Below, one piece after another: positions 17,130-26,689 of a stretch of 64,000 bases of DNA. Source of the DNA: Desulfobulbaceae bacterium DB1 (lineage in GTDB: Bacteria; Desulfobacterota; Desulfobulbia; Desulfobulbales; SURF-16); NCBI GenBank assembly GCA_001914235.1, contig MQUF01000002.1, positions 124,001 to 188,000 of the forward strand. Reading direction: 5' to 3'. The position numbers and the translations under genes were made by a program. Position 1 is the stretch's first letter, and each line of letters begins with the position of its first letter. The notes under the pieces were generated by a model, which did not search any database, was not told the origin of the DNA, and saw only the letters and a program-made list of their open reading frames with translations.

Positions 17130-18179
17130 ATGAAAAAGAAAAGCATCTTTCTGGCAGCAGCATTCATGGCCGGCATGTTCAGCGCATCAGCGGTTCAGGC
17201 GGCGGGACGGGACTACATCAGCATCGTCGGCTCTTCCACCGTCTATCCGTTTGCCACTGTAGTGGCGGAACAACTCGGCAAGACATCGAATTTCAAAACC
17301 CCGAAAATCGAATCAACCGGCACAGGCGGCGGCTTCAAACTGTTTTGTGCCGGGGTCGGGGTTGAACATCCGGACATGACCAATGCCTCCCGCGCCATCA
17401 AAAAATCTGAATTCGACACCTGCCAGGACAATGGCGTAAAAAATATCGTTGAAGTCAAAATCGGCTATGACGGAATCGTGCTGGCCAATTCCAAGAAAAG
17501 CGCGCCCATGCAGGTGTCGCGCCGGGATATCTTCCTGGCCCTGGCCAAGGAAGTTCCTGACCCGAAAGGCGGCGACACGCTTGTTCCCAACCCCTATAAA
17601 ACATGGAAAGAAGTCAATTCTTCCCTGCCGGCCGTTAAAATCGAGGTGCTCGGCCCGCCCCCCACCTCCGGAACCCGTGATGCCTTTGTCGAGCTCGCCA
17701 TGGAAACCGGAGCCGAAACATTTGACTTTATCAAGGATATGAAAAAATCGGACAAGGACCGACATAAGGCGGTTACCCAAAGCGTGCGGGAAGACGGCGC
17801 CTATGTTGAAGCCGGTGAAAACGACAACCTGATCGTGCAGAAACTTGATGCCAACCCCAATGCCTTCGGCATTTTCGGCTTCAGCTTTCTTGACCAGAAC
17901 GGCGACAAGATCCAGGGTTCAATGGTGGAAGGCAATGCCCCCACCTTTGACAACATCGCCGCCGGCTCGTATCCGGTTTCCCGTCCCCTTTTCTTCTACG
18001 TCAAGAAGGATCATGTGGGGGTCATTCCCGGCATTGCGGAATATCTTGCCGAGTTTACCAGTGAAAAAGCCTGGGGAAATGAAGGATATCTGGCGGACAA
18101 GGGCATGATCCCCATGCCCGAGGAAGAAAGAAAATCCGTTGCCAAGGACGTGAAGGATCTGAAACCGCTCAGCTTGTAA
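17130..18179 (+). CDS. pstS: Phosphate-binding protein, copy 1
   Basis: A 349-residue periplasmic phosphate-binding protein. The signal peptide spans about residues 1-23 (FLAAAFMAGMFSASAVQAAG). Phosphate-site blocks include IVGSSTVYPFATVVAEQLG, ESTGTGGGFKLFCAG and PPTSGTRDAFVELAM. The start at 17130 was chosen because it aligns with the paralogue at 21932; two more upstream in-frame ATGs (17118, 17043) exist. It heads the pst cluster under a presumed PhoB-controlled promoter and is followed by a 350-bp gap before phoU. Confidence 0.92.
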   Translation: MKKKSIFLAAAFMAGMFSASAVQAAGRDYISIVGSSTVYPFATVVAEQLGKTSNFKTPKIESTGTGGGFKLFCAGVGVEHPDMTNASRAIKKSEFDTCQDNGVKNIVEVKIGYDGIVLANSKKSAPMQVSRRDIFLALAKEVPDPKGGDTLVPNPYKTWKEVNSSLPAVKIEVLGPPPTSGTRDAFVELAMETGAETFDFIKDMKKSDKDRHKAVTQSVREDGAYVEAGENDNLIVQKLDANPNAFGIFGFSFLDQNGDKIQGSMVEGNAPTFDNIAAGSYPVSRPLFFYVKKDHVGVIPGIAEYLAEFTSEKAWGNEGYLADKGMIPMPEEERKSVAKDVKDLKPLSL

Positions 18180-18417
18180 TTTTTTTCTCGCCCTGAGAAA
18201 AGGTGCCGCAGGGATTGGGAAGACAACGTTTTTCTTGAGTCGTCCTGATCTCTGCGGTAATAATTTGGGGGCAGAATGCGGCAATGGATGCACCATCCGA
18301 TACCCATCCCCGGCGGGATGAGAGGCAAGCAACCACATGGTTCCGCTTGGAATTATCCATTCTTTATATGCATATTTTCCCGGGCCCCGCAAGTTGATTC
18401 ACCGAGCCTAACGCAAT

Positions 18418-18465
18418 CTTAACAATCTCCTAATCAAACCTAAATTTTTCTCTCGTAGTATCGCT
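18418..18465 (+). promoter_or_regulatory. Probable Pho box and promoter of phoU-pstCAS-pstB
   Basis: CTTAACAATCT, CCTAATCAAAC and CTAAATTTTTC form three 11-bp units, then TCTCGTAGTATCG. They align with the units before pstS-1, and similarity extends upstream (TATGCATATTTT, then CCCGCAAG and TTGATTC, matching TATGCATATTTT and CCCGCAAGCCGATTC). The second promoter is therefore a diverged duplicate of the first, and PhoB control of both is inferred. Confidence 0.55.
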
Positions 18466-18530
18466 GAATGTGGTAGCTTTAAAGAAAATTAACGATAACT
18501 ATCACAACATAAGCAAAGGAGAAAAACTTC

Positions 18531-19190
18531 ATGGCCCGCCATCACACCTTTCATCGAGAACTTGAAAAACTGAACCAGAAGCTGTTGAGCATGGGAGCAC
18601 TGGTGGAAGAACGGGTCCGCATGGCTGTCACGGTGATTGAGACCCATGATGAAGAGATGATCCAGAAAATTATCCGCTCCGACTATGAAGTCGATGACAT
18701 GGAAGTGGAAATCGAGGAGGAATGCCTGAAAATCCTCGCGCTGCATCAGCCGGTGGCAAGCGACCTCAGGCTTCTCATCACCGTCATCAAAATCAACAAT
18801 GAAATTGAACGCATCGGCGACATGGCCGTCAATATCGCCAAACGGGTGGAAGGTATCAGCAAAAGCAGCTGCGCCGTCAAAAGCGGTTTCGACTACAGTG
18901 AAATGTCGGAGCATGTCATCACCATGCTGAAAATGAGCCTTGACGCCCTGGTGCATCGCGACGCCGCGCTCGCCAGAAAAATCTTTTTCATTGATGACGA
19001 AGTGGACGCCCTGCGCAACCTGGCCTATGAAACGGTTATCAAAATGCTGGGCAAATTCCCGGAACACCCGGGATGCATGATCAATAATTTTCTTCTCGCC
19101 CGCCATCTCGAACGTATTGCCGATCGCGCAACAAATATTGCCGAAGAGGTGATTTACCTTGTTGAAGGCGAAATTGTCCGCTTCCGCTGA
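18531..19190 (+). CDS. phoU: Phosphate signalling complex protein PhoU
   Basis: A 219-residue, all-helical PhoU with the two metal-binding helix motifs of the family (ERIGDMAVNIAKRVE and ERIADRATNIAEEVIYLVEG). PhoU links the Pst transporter to PhoR and dampens the phosphate response. It follows AAGGAGAAAAACTTC at good spacing. Its position in front of pstC, rather than at the end of the operon as in E. coli, is unusual but known in other groups. Confidence 0.93.
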   Translation: MARHHTFHRELEKLNQKLLSMGALVEERVRMAVTVIETHDEEMIQKIIRSDYEVDDMEVEIEEECLKILALHQPVASDLRLLITVIKINNEIERIGDMAVNIAKRVEGISKSSCAVKSGFDYSEMSEHVITMLKMSLDALVHRDAALARKIFFIDDEVDALRNLAYETVIKMLGKFPEHPGCMINNFLLARHLERIADRATNIAEEVIYLVEGEIVRFR

Positions 19191-19207
19191 TACCCAGGGC
19201 AACGATT

Positions 19208-20596
19208 ATGATTTCCTCATATATTTTGCCGACCATTCTTTTGTTTGCCGTCAGTTTCTATTTTCTCGGCCGTTCCAAGGCGTTTGCCGTGGCGAAAAAC
19301 CGCGGCGGCGTCAAAGGGCTCCATTCCCTGCCCGCGCACTACGGCATGTTGACGGCTCTCTGGTGCGCCCTGCCCGCTTTGCTCATCCTGGCAGTCTGGC
19401 AGACAAGTGAATCACCGATTATCAGCTCGCTGGTTGCCGCCGCTCTGCCGCCGGAAATCGCCGCTCTGCCGGAAAGCCGGCTTGGCCTGATTCTCAACGA
19501 CATAAAAAATATTGTTTCGGGCAACATCGTTTCCGGGGAACCGGAACCTTATGTGCTGCAGGCCGCCGAGCACTACCGGGCCCTGCAGTCTCTTTCCGGC
19601 AGGGCCATGGCCGCGGTTATTCTGGCCTTTATGATGGCCGCGGGCTCACTTATTTACCGAAAAATCACCCCCTCACTGCAAGCCCGCAACAAGGTTGAAA
19701 AAGTTTTCCTTTTCCTGCTCTTTCTTTGTTCAGCCTTTGCCATCCTCATCACCGTGGGAATCATCCTTTCCGTTCTTTTTGAGGCGATCCGTTTTTTCAA
19801 GGTGGTTTCGCTGCATGAATTTCTTTTCGGCCTTGACTGGAGCCCGCAGACCGCGATGCGCAGCGATCAGGTCGGATCGAGCGGGGCGTTCGGGGCCGTG
19901 CCCGTCTTTGCCGGCACGGCGCTTATTTCACTGATCGCCATGATGGTTGCCGTGCCGGTTGGCCTCATGTCGGCAATTTACCTGTCGGAGTATGCAACCA
20001 ACCGCACGCGCTCTTTTATCAAACCCCTGCTTGAGATACTGGCGGGCATCCCCACCGTGGTGTACGGTTTTTTCGCGGCCCTGGTCGTTGCCCCCTTTCT
20101 CCGGGACAGCGGCGCCGTTTTCAACCTGCCGATTTCTTCCGAAAGCGCCCTGGCCGCCGGTGTGGTCATGGGAATCATGATTATCCCCTTTGTCTCATCG
20201 CTTTCCGATGATGTCATTCATGCCGTTCCCCAGTCAATGCGGGACGGCTCCCTTGCCCTGGGCGCGACAAAATCGGAAACCATTAAAAAGGTGGTCATCC
20301 CCGCCGCCCTGCCCGGTATTGTCGGCAGTATTCTTCTTGCGGTATCACGGGCCATCGGCGAAACCATGATCGTGGTCATGGCCGCCGGACTTTCCGCAAA
20401 CCTGACGGCCAACCCCTTTAAGGCGGTGACCACCGTCACCGTTCAGATTGTCACGCTGCTGGTGGGCGACCAGGAGTTTGACAGCCCGAAAACACTTGCC
20501 GCCTTTGCCCTTGGCCTGTTTCTTTTCATCTTTACTCTTCTGCTCAACATTATTGCCCTGTACGTTGTACGCAAATACAGGGAGCAATATGAGTAG
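19208..20596 (+). CDS. pstC: Phosphate ABC transporter permease PstC (long form)
   Basis: A 462-residue inner-membrane permease. The C-terminal 300 residues carry the transport core with the inner-membrane loop YLSEYATNRTRSFIKPLLEI and LAGIPTVVYGFF, and the ATPase-contact EAA-like loop DGSLALGATKSETIKKVVIPAALPG. The first 160 residues add helices and a periplasmic segment absent from short PstC proteins. It pairs with PstA and PstB. The start lies 18 bp after phoU. Confidence 0.92.
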   Translation: MISSYILPTILLFAVSFYFLGRSKAFAVAKNRGGVKGLHSLPAHYGMLTALWCALPALLILAVWQTSESPIISSLVAAALPPEIAALPESRLGLILNDIKNIVSGNIVSGEPEPYVLQAAEHYRALQSLSGRAMAAVILAFMMAAGSLIYRKITPSLQARNKVEKVFLFLLFLCSAFAILITVGIILSVLFEAIRFFKVVSLHEFLFGLDWSPQTAMRSDQVGSSGAFGAVPVFAGTALISLIAMMVAVPVGLMSAIYLSEYATNRTRSFIKPLLEILAGIPTVVYGFFAALVVAPFLRDSGAVFNLPISSESALAAGVVMGIMIIPFVSSLSDDVIHAVPQSMRDGSLALGATKSETIKKVVIPAALPGIVGSILLAVSRAIGETMIVVMAAGLSANLTANPFKAVTTVTVQIVTLLVGDQEFDSPKTLAAFALGLFLFIFTLLLNIIALYVVRKYREQYE

Positions 20597-20620
20597 CCGT
20601 CCGCCGGAAGGAGACACTTT

Positions 20621-21898
20621 ATGAACAGTTCTCGGCAAAACGCCGCCACCATCGATAAAGTCAACAAGGGACTGCAACGCCGCTATCGGTCCGAACGCCG
20701 CTTTCGCAGATTCGGCATGACGGCAATCATCCTTTCTCTCGGTTTTCTCGCCCTGCTCTTTTTGTCTATTGTTTCAAAGGGATACACGGCATTTTTGCAA
20801 ACTTATATTCAGATTGATGTCTTTTTCGACCCGGCTGAATTTGCCGACGAAAACCTGGCCACGGCGGATTTTCCCGGCCTGGTTAAATCATCACTGCGGG
20901 AGATGTTTCCCGATGTAACGGACCGACGCGGCAAAAAGCAACTTTACGACCTTGTCAGCTCAGGCGCGGCATTTCGCCTGCAGAATATAATCAAGGACAA
21001 TACCAGCCTCATCGGCACCAAACAGAAAATATGGGTTCCCGCCAATGATGATGTGGACATGCTCTCTAAAGGCTACATCGACCGGTCGGTTCCTGAATCG
21101 GAAAGACGTATCACGGATAATCAGCTCGGCTGGCTGGACCGAATGGAAAACGAAGGCCGTATTGAAAAAAGATTCAACATGATATTGCTCACATCCGGTG
21201 ATTCACGGGAACCTGAACTTGCCGGTATCTGGGGAGCAACGAGAGGATCATTCTACGTCCTGCTTATCACCCTGTTTCTTTCCTTCCCTGCCGGTGTCGC
21301 CGCCGCTGTCTATCTCGAAGAGTTCGCGCCCAAAAACAGATGGATCGACATTATCGAGGTCAACATCAACAATCTGGCCGCAGTGCCGTCCATTGTCTAC
21401 GGCCTGCTGGGGCTTGCCGTGTTCATCAACTTTTTCGGCATGCCGCGCTCAACATCCCTGGTGGGAGGCCTGGTCATGACCCTGATGACCCTGCCGGTTA
21501 TTATTATTGCCAGCCGCGCGTCCCTGCAGTCGGTTCCTCCTTCGATTCGTGAAGCGGCTCTCGGTATCGGCGCCTCAAAAATGCAGATGGTGATGCACCA
21601 TGTTCTGCCGCTCGCCCTGCCCGGCATGCTGACCGGAACCATCATCGGCATGGCCCGCGCCCTTGGCGAAACCGCGCCTCTGCTGATGATCGGCATGGTC
21701 GCCTTTATCGTCGACATCCCCGGCGGATTTACCGACCCGGCCACCGCCCTGCCGGTGCAGATTTACCTTTGGGCGGACAGCCCGGAACGGGCCTTTACCG
21801 AAAGGACATCAGCGGCGATCATGGTGCTTCTCGCCTTCCTCATTTTCATGAACGCGGGAGCGGTTTATTTACGAAAACGTTTTGAAATTAAATGGTAG
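20621..21898 (+). CDS. pstA: Phosphate ABC transporter permease PstA (long form)
   Basis: A 425-residue permease. After an N-terminal helix (MTAIILSLGFLALLFLSIVS) there is a large extracytoplasmic domain to about residue 200, as in DUF3333-containing PstA proteins. The core follows, with VYLEEFAPKNRWIDIIEVNI, NLAAVPSIVYGLLG and the EAA-type loop REAALGIGASKMQMVMHHVLP. A strong GGAAGGAGACAC ribosome site precedes ATG 20621. Confidence 0.92.
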   Translation: MNSSRQNAATIDKVNKGLQRRYRSERRFRRFGMTAIILSLGFLALLFLSIVSKGYTAFLQTYIQIDVFFDPAEFADENLATADFPGLVKSSLREMFPDVTDRRGKKQLYDLVSSGAAFRLQNIIKDNTSLIGTKQKIWVPANDDVDMLSKGYIDRSVPESERRITDNQLGWLDRMENEGRIEKRFNMILLTSGDSREPELAGIWGATRGSFYVLLITLFLSFPAGVAAAVYLEEFAPKNRWIDIIEVNINNLAAVPSIVYGLLGLAVFINFFGMPRSTSLVGGLVMTLMTLPVIIIASRASLQSVPPSIREAALGIGASKMQMVMHHVLPLALPGMLTGTIIGMARALGETAPLLMIGMVAFIVDIPGGFTDPATALPVQIYLWADSPERAFTERTSAAIMVLLAFLIFMNAGAVYLRKRFEIKW

Positions 21899-21931
21899 GG
21901 ATTTTTTTCACTTTGTCCCAAGGAGAGCACA

Positions 21932-22981
21932 ATGAAAAAGAAAAGCATTTTCTGGGTTTCCGCATTCATGGCCGGCATGTTCGCCACCTCGGCGGCCCAT
22001 TCGGCAGGCCGCGACTACATCAGCATCGTCGGTTCTTCCACCGTCTACCCCTTTGCCACGGTGGTGGCGGAACAACTGGGAAAAACGACGAATTTCAAAA
22101 CCCCGAAGATCGAGTCAACCGGCACCGGCGGCGGCTTCAAACTGTTCTGCTCCGGAATCGGCGTGCAGCATCCGGACATGACCAATGCCTCCCGCGCCAT
22201 CAAAAAATCCGAATTCGACACCTGCCAGGCGAAAGGAGTCAAGGATATCATCGAGGTAAAAATCGGCTATGACGGAATCGTGCTGGCCAATTCCAAAAAA
22301 AGCGCTCCCATACAGGTGTCGCGCCGGGATATCTTCCTGGCCCTGGCCAAGGAAGTTCCTGACCCCAAAGGCGGCGACACGCTTGTTCCCAACCCCTATA
22401 AAACATGGAAAGACGTCAATCCTTCCCTGCCGGCCGTTAAAATTGAAGTGCTCGGCCCACCTCCCACCTCCGGAACCCGTGATGCCTTTGTCGAGCTCGC
22501 CATGGAAACCGGAGCCGAAACATTTGCCTTTATCAAGGAAATGAAAAACTCCGACAAAGACAAACACAAGGCGGTCTGCCAAAGCGTGCGTGAAGACGGC
22601 ACCTACATCGAAGCCGGTGAAAACGACAACCTGATCGTCCAGAAGCTTGATGCCAATCCCAGTGCCTTCGGCATTTTCGGCTTCAGCTTTCTCGAACAGA
22701 ACGCAGATAAGATTCAAGGGGCGATCGTGGAAGACTATGCTCCAACCTTTGAAAACATCGCAGACGGCACATATTCCGTTTCACGTCCCCTCTTCTTTTA
22801 TGTCAAGAAAGCCCATGTGGGGGTTATTCCCGGCATCACGGAATATCTTGCCGAGTTTACCAGCGAAAAAGCCTGGGGTGATGAAGGTTATCTGACCGAC
22901 AAAGGCATGATCCCCATGCCGGAGGAGGAAAGAAAATCCGTTGCCGCGGACGTCAAAGAGCTGAAAGCGCTCCGCATGTAA
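21932..22981 (+). CDS. pstS: Phosphate-binding protein, copy 2
   Basis: A 349-residue paralogue of the product at 17130, of identical length and with very high identity (roughly nine in ten residues by eye). Differences include FWVSAFMAGMFATSAAHSAG in the signal region and FAFIKEMKNSDKDKHKAVCQ where copy 1 has FDFIKDMKKSDKDRHKAVTQ. Phosphate-contact blocks are unchanged. It sits between pstA and pstB with a strong AAGGAGAGCAC site, and is likely co-transcribed with phoU-pstCA-pstB, unlike copy 1. Confidence 0.92.
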   Translation: MKKKSIFWVSAFMAGMFATSAAHSAGRDYISIVGSSTVYPFATVVAEQLGKTTNFKTPKIESTGTGGGFKLFCSGIGVQHPDMTNASRAIKKSEFDTCQAKGVKDIIEVKIGYDGIVLANSKKSAPIQVSRRDIFLALAKEVPDPKGGDTLVPNPYKTWKDVNPSLPAVKIEVLGPPPTSGTRDAFVELAMETGAETFAFIKEMKNSDKDKHKAVCQSVREDGTYIEAGENDNLIVQKLDANPSAFGIFGFSFLEQNADKIQGAIVEDYAPTFENIADGTYSVSRPLFFYVKKAHVGVIPGITEYLAEFTSEKAWGDEGYLTDKGMIPMPEEERKSVAADVKELKALRM

Positions 22982-23098
22982 CGATGAGGCCATCGTTTCC
23001 TTGATGACTTCCAAACACCGGGGGATCAGGGGGCATCGCAATTTTTTTTTATGCCTTTCCCTGGTCTCCGTGATACTATTTCAGGATAAATCAGAAAA

Positions 23099-23980
23099 AT
23101 GGAAGCAACATTCAATATGACCCGCAACCAATCATCCATCCAAACCAAGGAGAATGTTTTGTCGCAAAGCCAGGACAAGGTTCTTCACAAGAAACGTGAA
23201 ACAGTCGGCAACCCCTTCGTGGAAACCCCCCGCATGACCTGCCGGGAGGTCTATGTCTATTACGGCGAGAAGATGGCGATCAACAATGTCAGCATTGATA
23301 TCGCCCGCAACGAGGTGATTGCCATGATCGGCCCTTCCGGCTGCGGCAAATCCACCTTTCTTCGCTGTCTGAACCGGATGAATGATACGGTGGAAGGCTG
23401 CAGGGTCACCGGGGATATCCGGATCGACGACATGGATATTCACGATAAAAGCGTGGATGTTGTGCCGCTTCGCGCCAGGGTCGGCATGGTTTTTCAGAAA
23501 CCGAATCCCTTTCCCAAATCCATTTACGACAATGTCGCTTATGGTCCGAAAATTCACGGGCTGGTGCAGAACAAGACGGAACTCGATGAAATCGTCGAAA
23601 CGTCCCTGAAAAAGGCCGGCCTGTGGGAAGAAGCAAAAGACCGACTGAACCAGCCCGGCACCGGACTTTCCGGCGGCCAGCAGCAGCGGCTTTGCATTGC
23701 CCGGGCCATTGCCGTGAGTCCCGAAGTGATTCTCATGGATGAACCATGCTCGGCCCTGGACCCCATCGCCACCGCCAGGATCGAAGAGCTGATCGCGGAA
23801 CTGCGGGAACACTACTCCATTGTCATTGTTACCCACTCCATGCAGCAGGCAGCCCGGGTTTCCCAGCGGACCGCCTACTTTCACCTGGGCGACTTGATTG
23901 AAGTGGGAAAAACGGAGCGGATATTCACCAACCCGCGCCATCAACTGACCGAGGATTATATCACCGGCCGTTTCGGTTGA
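23099..23980 (+). CDS. pstB: Phosphate ABC transporter ATP-binding protein
   Basis: A 293-residue ATPase. Walker A is GPSGCGKST, the signature is [15 protein letters not shown], Walker B is [12 protein letters not shown], followed by the His switch [13 protein letters not shown] and the PstB C-terminus [10 protein letters not shown]. The length exceeds the typical 250-260 because of about 35 extra polar N-terminal residues; a later ATG at 23117 would remove six of them. It closes the pst operon. Confidence 0.92.
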   Translation: MEATFNMTRNQSSIQTKENVLSQSQDKVLHKKRETVGNPFVETPRMTCREVYVYYGEKMAINNVSIDIARNEVIAMIGPSGCGKSTFLRCLNRMNDTVEGCRVTGDIRIDDMDIHDKSVDVVPLRARVGMVFQKPNPFPKSIYDNVAYGPKIHGLVQNKTELDEIVETSLKKAGLWEEAKDRLNQPGTGLSGGQQQRLCIARAIAVSPEVILMDEPCSALDPIATARIEELIAELREHYSIVIVTHSMQQAARVSQRTAYFHLGDLIEVGKTERIFTNPRHQLTEDYITGRFG

Positions 23981-24001
23981 TTTCTTGTTGTATTTCCGAG
24001 T

Positions 24002-24397
24002 CTAGAGACTCTGCAGAATATTTTTCACCATGTTGCCGTCCGTCATACCCGCGAAATGAGCCATGATCGGCTTCATGGCCTGCATCTTGTTGCCGAACTT
24101 GGCAAAATCGATATTGGCGGCGATCCATTGCTTAATTTCTTCCTCGCTTGCCTGCCTGGGCAGATATCCCTCCAGAATCCGCATGTATTCGGATGGCTCC
24201 TGCCCGGTATGGGCCAGGGTTTCGGCTTCCGATTTGATCAGCTTGCGAATGATGCTGATCACCTCGGCATCATCGAGCTCCTTTTTCGCCTGCCGGCCGA
24301 ACTCGCCGAGCAACACGCGCAGCGCCGAGGTCCTGGCCTCGGTTTGGGCCTTCATCGATTGCTTTAAATCACTTTTTATTTTTTCCTGCAGCGACAT
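24002..24397 (-). CDS. yqeY: GatB/YqeY domain protein
   Basis: A 131-residue YqeY-type protein. Landmarks are LQEKIKSDLKQSMKAQTEAR, SALRVLLGEF and EEIKQWIAANIDFAKFGNKM, then MKPIMAHFAG. YqeY resembles the tail domain of the tRNA amidotransferase subunit GatB; its own function is unclear. The start at 24397 follows AAAAGGAGAAAAAC and is preferred to the frame's first ATG at 24433, which would add 12 charged residues. Confidence 0.85.
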   Translation of the reverse strand: MSLQEKIKSDLKQSMKAQTEARTSALRVLLGEFGRQAKKELDDAEVISIIRKLIKSEAETLAHTGQEPSEYMRILEGYLPRQASEEEIKQWIAANIDFAKFGNKMQAMKPIMAHFAGMTDGNMVKNILQSL

Positions 24398-24429
24398 GTT
24401 TTTCTCCTTTTCTCTTTTCAAATCCAAAT

Positions 24430-24990
24430 TCATTGCCCTTCCAGGCGGATATTATCAAAAAAAAGCACAATTGGTTTTTCCGGTTGATGGACAAAAAGAG
24501 CCAGACTGGTGAGCGATGCGGCATCCATCAGCCGGCCGGTGCCGGAAGTCCGCAGCCCGGCAAGCTCAACAGCAAAAACATTGGCTCCCGGCAGGGCGTC
24601 AAAACGACCGTTTGCCCGGTCTTCATAAGGCGGGCCGTCCTTGCGGTCGTCTATTCGATAGGAAAGCCGTATCGCCTGTTCTCCCGGATTGTAAATATCA
24701 ACCAGCAAGCGTTTCCCGCCCCGGCAGCCTTCTTCCAGGTAGCATTTGAAGCCGGGATAGTCAAAATGAGGATACATCTCCAGCCTGAGGCTGTATTGAC
24801 CGGAAGTGGCATGGCGCGTATCCCGCTCCATGAACGTGCCGCACTCCCAGTGCAGATGATCGAGCTCCAATTCATTTTCAAAGTCGAAAATCGAACGATT
24901 TGCCGATTCATCATATCCCCCCGACGAACAGGAGACAATGGCCAAAAACAGGAAAAGAGCAAAAAAAACGCGGATGAAAGCAAAGCGCAT
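24430..24990 (-). CDS. Putative lipoprotein with carbohydrate-binding-like fold
   Basis: 186 residues with a lipoprotein signal (FFALFLFLAIVSC, lipidated Cys at about residue 21) and a mature beta-rich domain. FDFENELELDHLHWECGTFM, then SGQYSLRLEMYPHFDYPG and IVLFFDNIRLEG give the pattern of jelly-roll domains in which a final DNIRL strand closes the sheet. Ligand and partners are unknown. It is 6 bp downstream of a phosphoesterase-like gene and is probably co-transcribed with it. Confidence 0.6.
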   Translation of the reverse strand: MRFAFIRVFFALFLFLAIVSCSSGGYDESANRSIFDFENELELDHLHWECGTFMERDTRHATSGQYSLRLEMYPHFDYPGFKCYLEEGCRGGKRLLVDIYNPGEQAIRLSYRIDDRKDGPPYEDRANGRFDALPGANVFAVELAGLRTSGTGRLMDAASLTSLALFVHQPEKPIVLFFDNIRLEGQ

Positions 24991-24996
24991 ATCTCT

Positions 24997-25839
24997 TTAC
25001 CTCCCTTGAAAGCTGATGACGGTTATTTCCGGCGGTACCCCGAATCTGAAAGGAAAAGAGCCGGTGGTGCCGATACCACGGTTCACATACAACCACTTGT
25101 GACCGCCATCGCTGAAAAGCCCTGCCCGGTATCGGGGATAATCGACGACATGGAGTCTTTCCCAAAGAAAATCAGGCAACCGTATCTGTCCTCCATGGGT
25201 GTCGCCGGCAAGCCAGAGCCGCGGCCTATCCCCCAATGCCTCGTCCCAGCCGTCCGAAAAATGATTGAGCACCAGGAGCGGACTGTTCTGGTCGGGCAGG
25301 CCGTGAAAGGGTGTTTGCCGATCAACGGCATTCCCCTCGTCTTCGACAAAAAAACCGGCAACAACCATCGTCCGTCCGGACTCGTCAAGATCGACCGTGC
25401 GGCATGAGTTCTTAAACATTCTGGGATGATCTCGCTGTTGATGTACATTGCCGGCGGTATGACAGAAAAGGCACTGCTGCCTGCCGGCAGACATGTCGGA
25501 ATCGCCGAGCACGCAATAGACCCCGAGCGGCGCATGCAGGCTCTCGACAAACGCCATGGCCGGGGCCGGATTTTTCTCCCATTGCACCATGTCCCCGGTG
25601 ATGACGATGAGATCCGGCTTGAGGTCGGTCACCATCCGGGCGAGCTTGGCTTCACGTTTGCCCGGATGATCAATGTGGAGATCGGAAAGCTGGACGATTT
25701 TCGTTTCTCCCCAGGCGCGCCATAATATTTCATCAGGGATGACGACATGTTCAACCACGATCCTGTTCGGCTCGATCCAGCAAGCATAAGAGAAAGCAAT
25801 CATTCCGATAAATAACGACAAAAGAAAAAATCGACGCAT
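24997..25839 (-). CDS. Metallophosphoesterase-like protein with altered metal motifs
   Basis: About 280 residues with an N-terminal membrane anchor (FFLLSLFIGMIAFSYACWI) and the order of blocks of YkuE-type phosphoesterases: VQLSDLHIDHPG, VITGDMVQWE, VLGDSDMSAG, LVLNHFSDGWDE and LAGDTHGGQIRLP. In the family the third and last blocks are GNHD and GHTHGGQ; here they read GDSD and GDTHGGQ, so two expected metal or catalytic histidine/asparagine residues are replaced by acids. Activity may therefore differ or be lost. The start is uncertain; the frame is open to 25878. Confidence 0.7.
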   Translation of the reverse strand: MRRFFLLSLFIGMIAFSYACWIEPNRIVVEHVVIPDEILWRAWGETKIVQLSDLHIDHPGKREAKLARMVTDLKPDLIVITGDMVQWEKNPAPAMAFVESLHAPLGVYCVLGDSDMSAGRQQCLFCHTAGNVHQQRDHPRMFKNSCRTVDLDESGRTMVVAGFFVEDEGNAVDRQTPFHGLPDQNSPLLVLNHFSDGWDEALGDRPRLWLAGDTHGGQIRLPDFLWERLHVVDYPRYRAGLFSDGGHKWLYVNRGIGTTGSFPFRFGVPPEITVISFQGR

Positions 25840-26018
25840 GAAAAAAACCATTTTCAACAGGATAGACGGCAGCGGCAAAAGGGCAAATGGATCTTTTTTA
25901 CCCCGTCAAACAAAAAAAACTGGCATCAACGGCAACTCAACTGTATGATATTAACTACTTACAGGTGTCAATTTAACTTTTTGGTGTTGCTTTCAGATGC
26001 GGCATATCGCAAAATATC

Positions 26019-26510
26019 ATGAAAAAAGAAACACGCCTGAGTGCAAGTCTTGAAGACTACCTTGAGGCGATTGCCCTCATCATCAAAGAAAAGAAGGTGG
26101 CCAGGGCAAAAGAAATCGCTTCCCGACTCAATGTCAGTCGGTCATCAGTGACCGAGGCGTTCAGAGCTTTAGCCCAGAAAAAACTGATCAACTACGCCCC
26201 GTATGAGGTCATCACCCTCACCACCACGGGGCAGGAAATGTCGGCGGACATCATCCACCGTCATCAGGCCCTGAAGAATTTTTTCATCAAGGTCCTTGAT
26301 GTGGATGAAAAGCTTGCCGACATCGGGGCCTGCAAAATAGAACATGCCGCACCCAGAGAAATTATCGACCGCATGATCAGTTTTGTCCAATTTCTTGAAC
26401 AATGCCCCCGCGGCGGCACGGATTGGATTGAAAGTTTCAGTTTATTCTGCAGGGACGGCAAAATCAGCGATGACTGCCGCAACTGTATCACGAAATGTCT
26501 TGTGAAATAA
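26019..26510 (+). CDS. DtxR/MntR-family metal-dependent regulator
   Basis: 163 residues. The N-terminal winged helix (LSASLEDYLEAIALIIKEKK, then AKEIASRLNVSRSSVTEAFR) is that of DtxR/MntR repressors. The dimerisation domain has the metal-site residues of ADIGACKIEHAAPREIIDRM. The C-terminus adds a short cysteine-rich tail (CRDGKISDDCRNCITKC) reminiscent of FeoA-less MntR/TroR variants with a possible additional metal site. It probably represses metal uptake genes, and which metal cannot be said. Confidence 0.85.
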   Translation: MKKETRLSASLEDYLEAIALIIKEKKVARAKEIASRLNVSRSSVTEAFRALAQKKLINYAPYEVITLTTTGQEMSADIIHRHQALKNFFIKVLDVDEKLADIGACKIEHAAPREIIDRMISFVQFLEQCPRGGTDWIESFSLFCRDGKISDDCRNCITKCLVK

Positions 26511-26689
26511 TGACGTCTTTGCCGCAAGCCATGGCGCCCGATTTTCGTATCGATTCATAGAGTTATCGTTTACGATACGGCGGACCAAGGTTTTTTGCAA
26601 GACCGTTGCATAATGGGCCGGCATTTGATTGCCGATCGGCTCTTTATTTGCTGCTTGAAAAAAGGACAAGAACTTACCGAGGAACGGAG

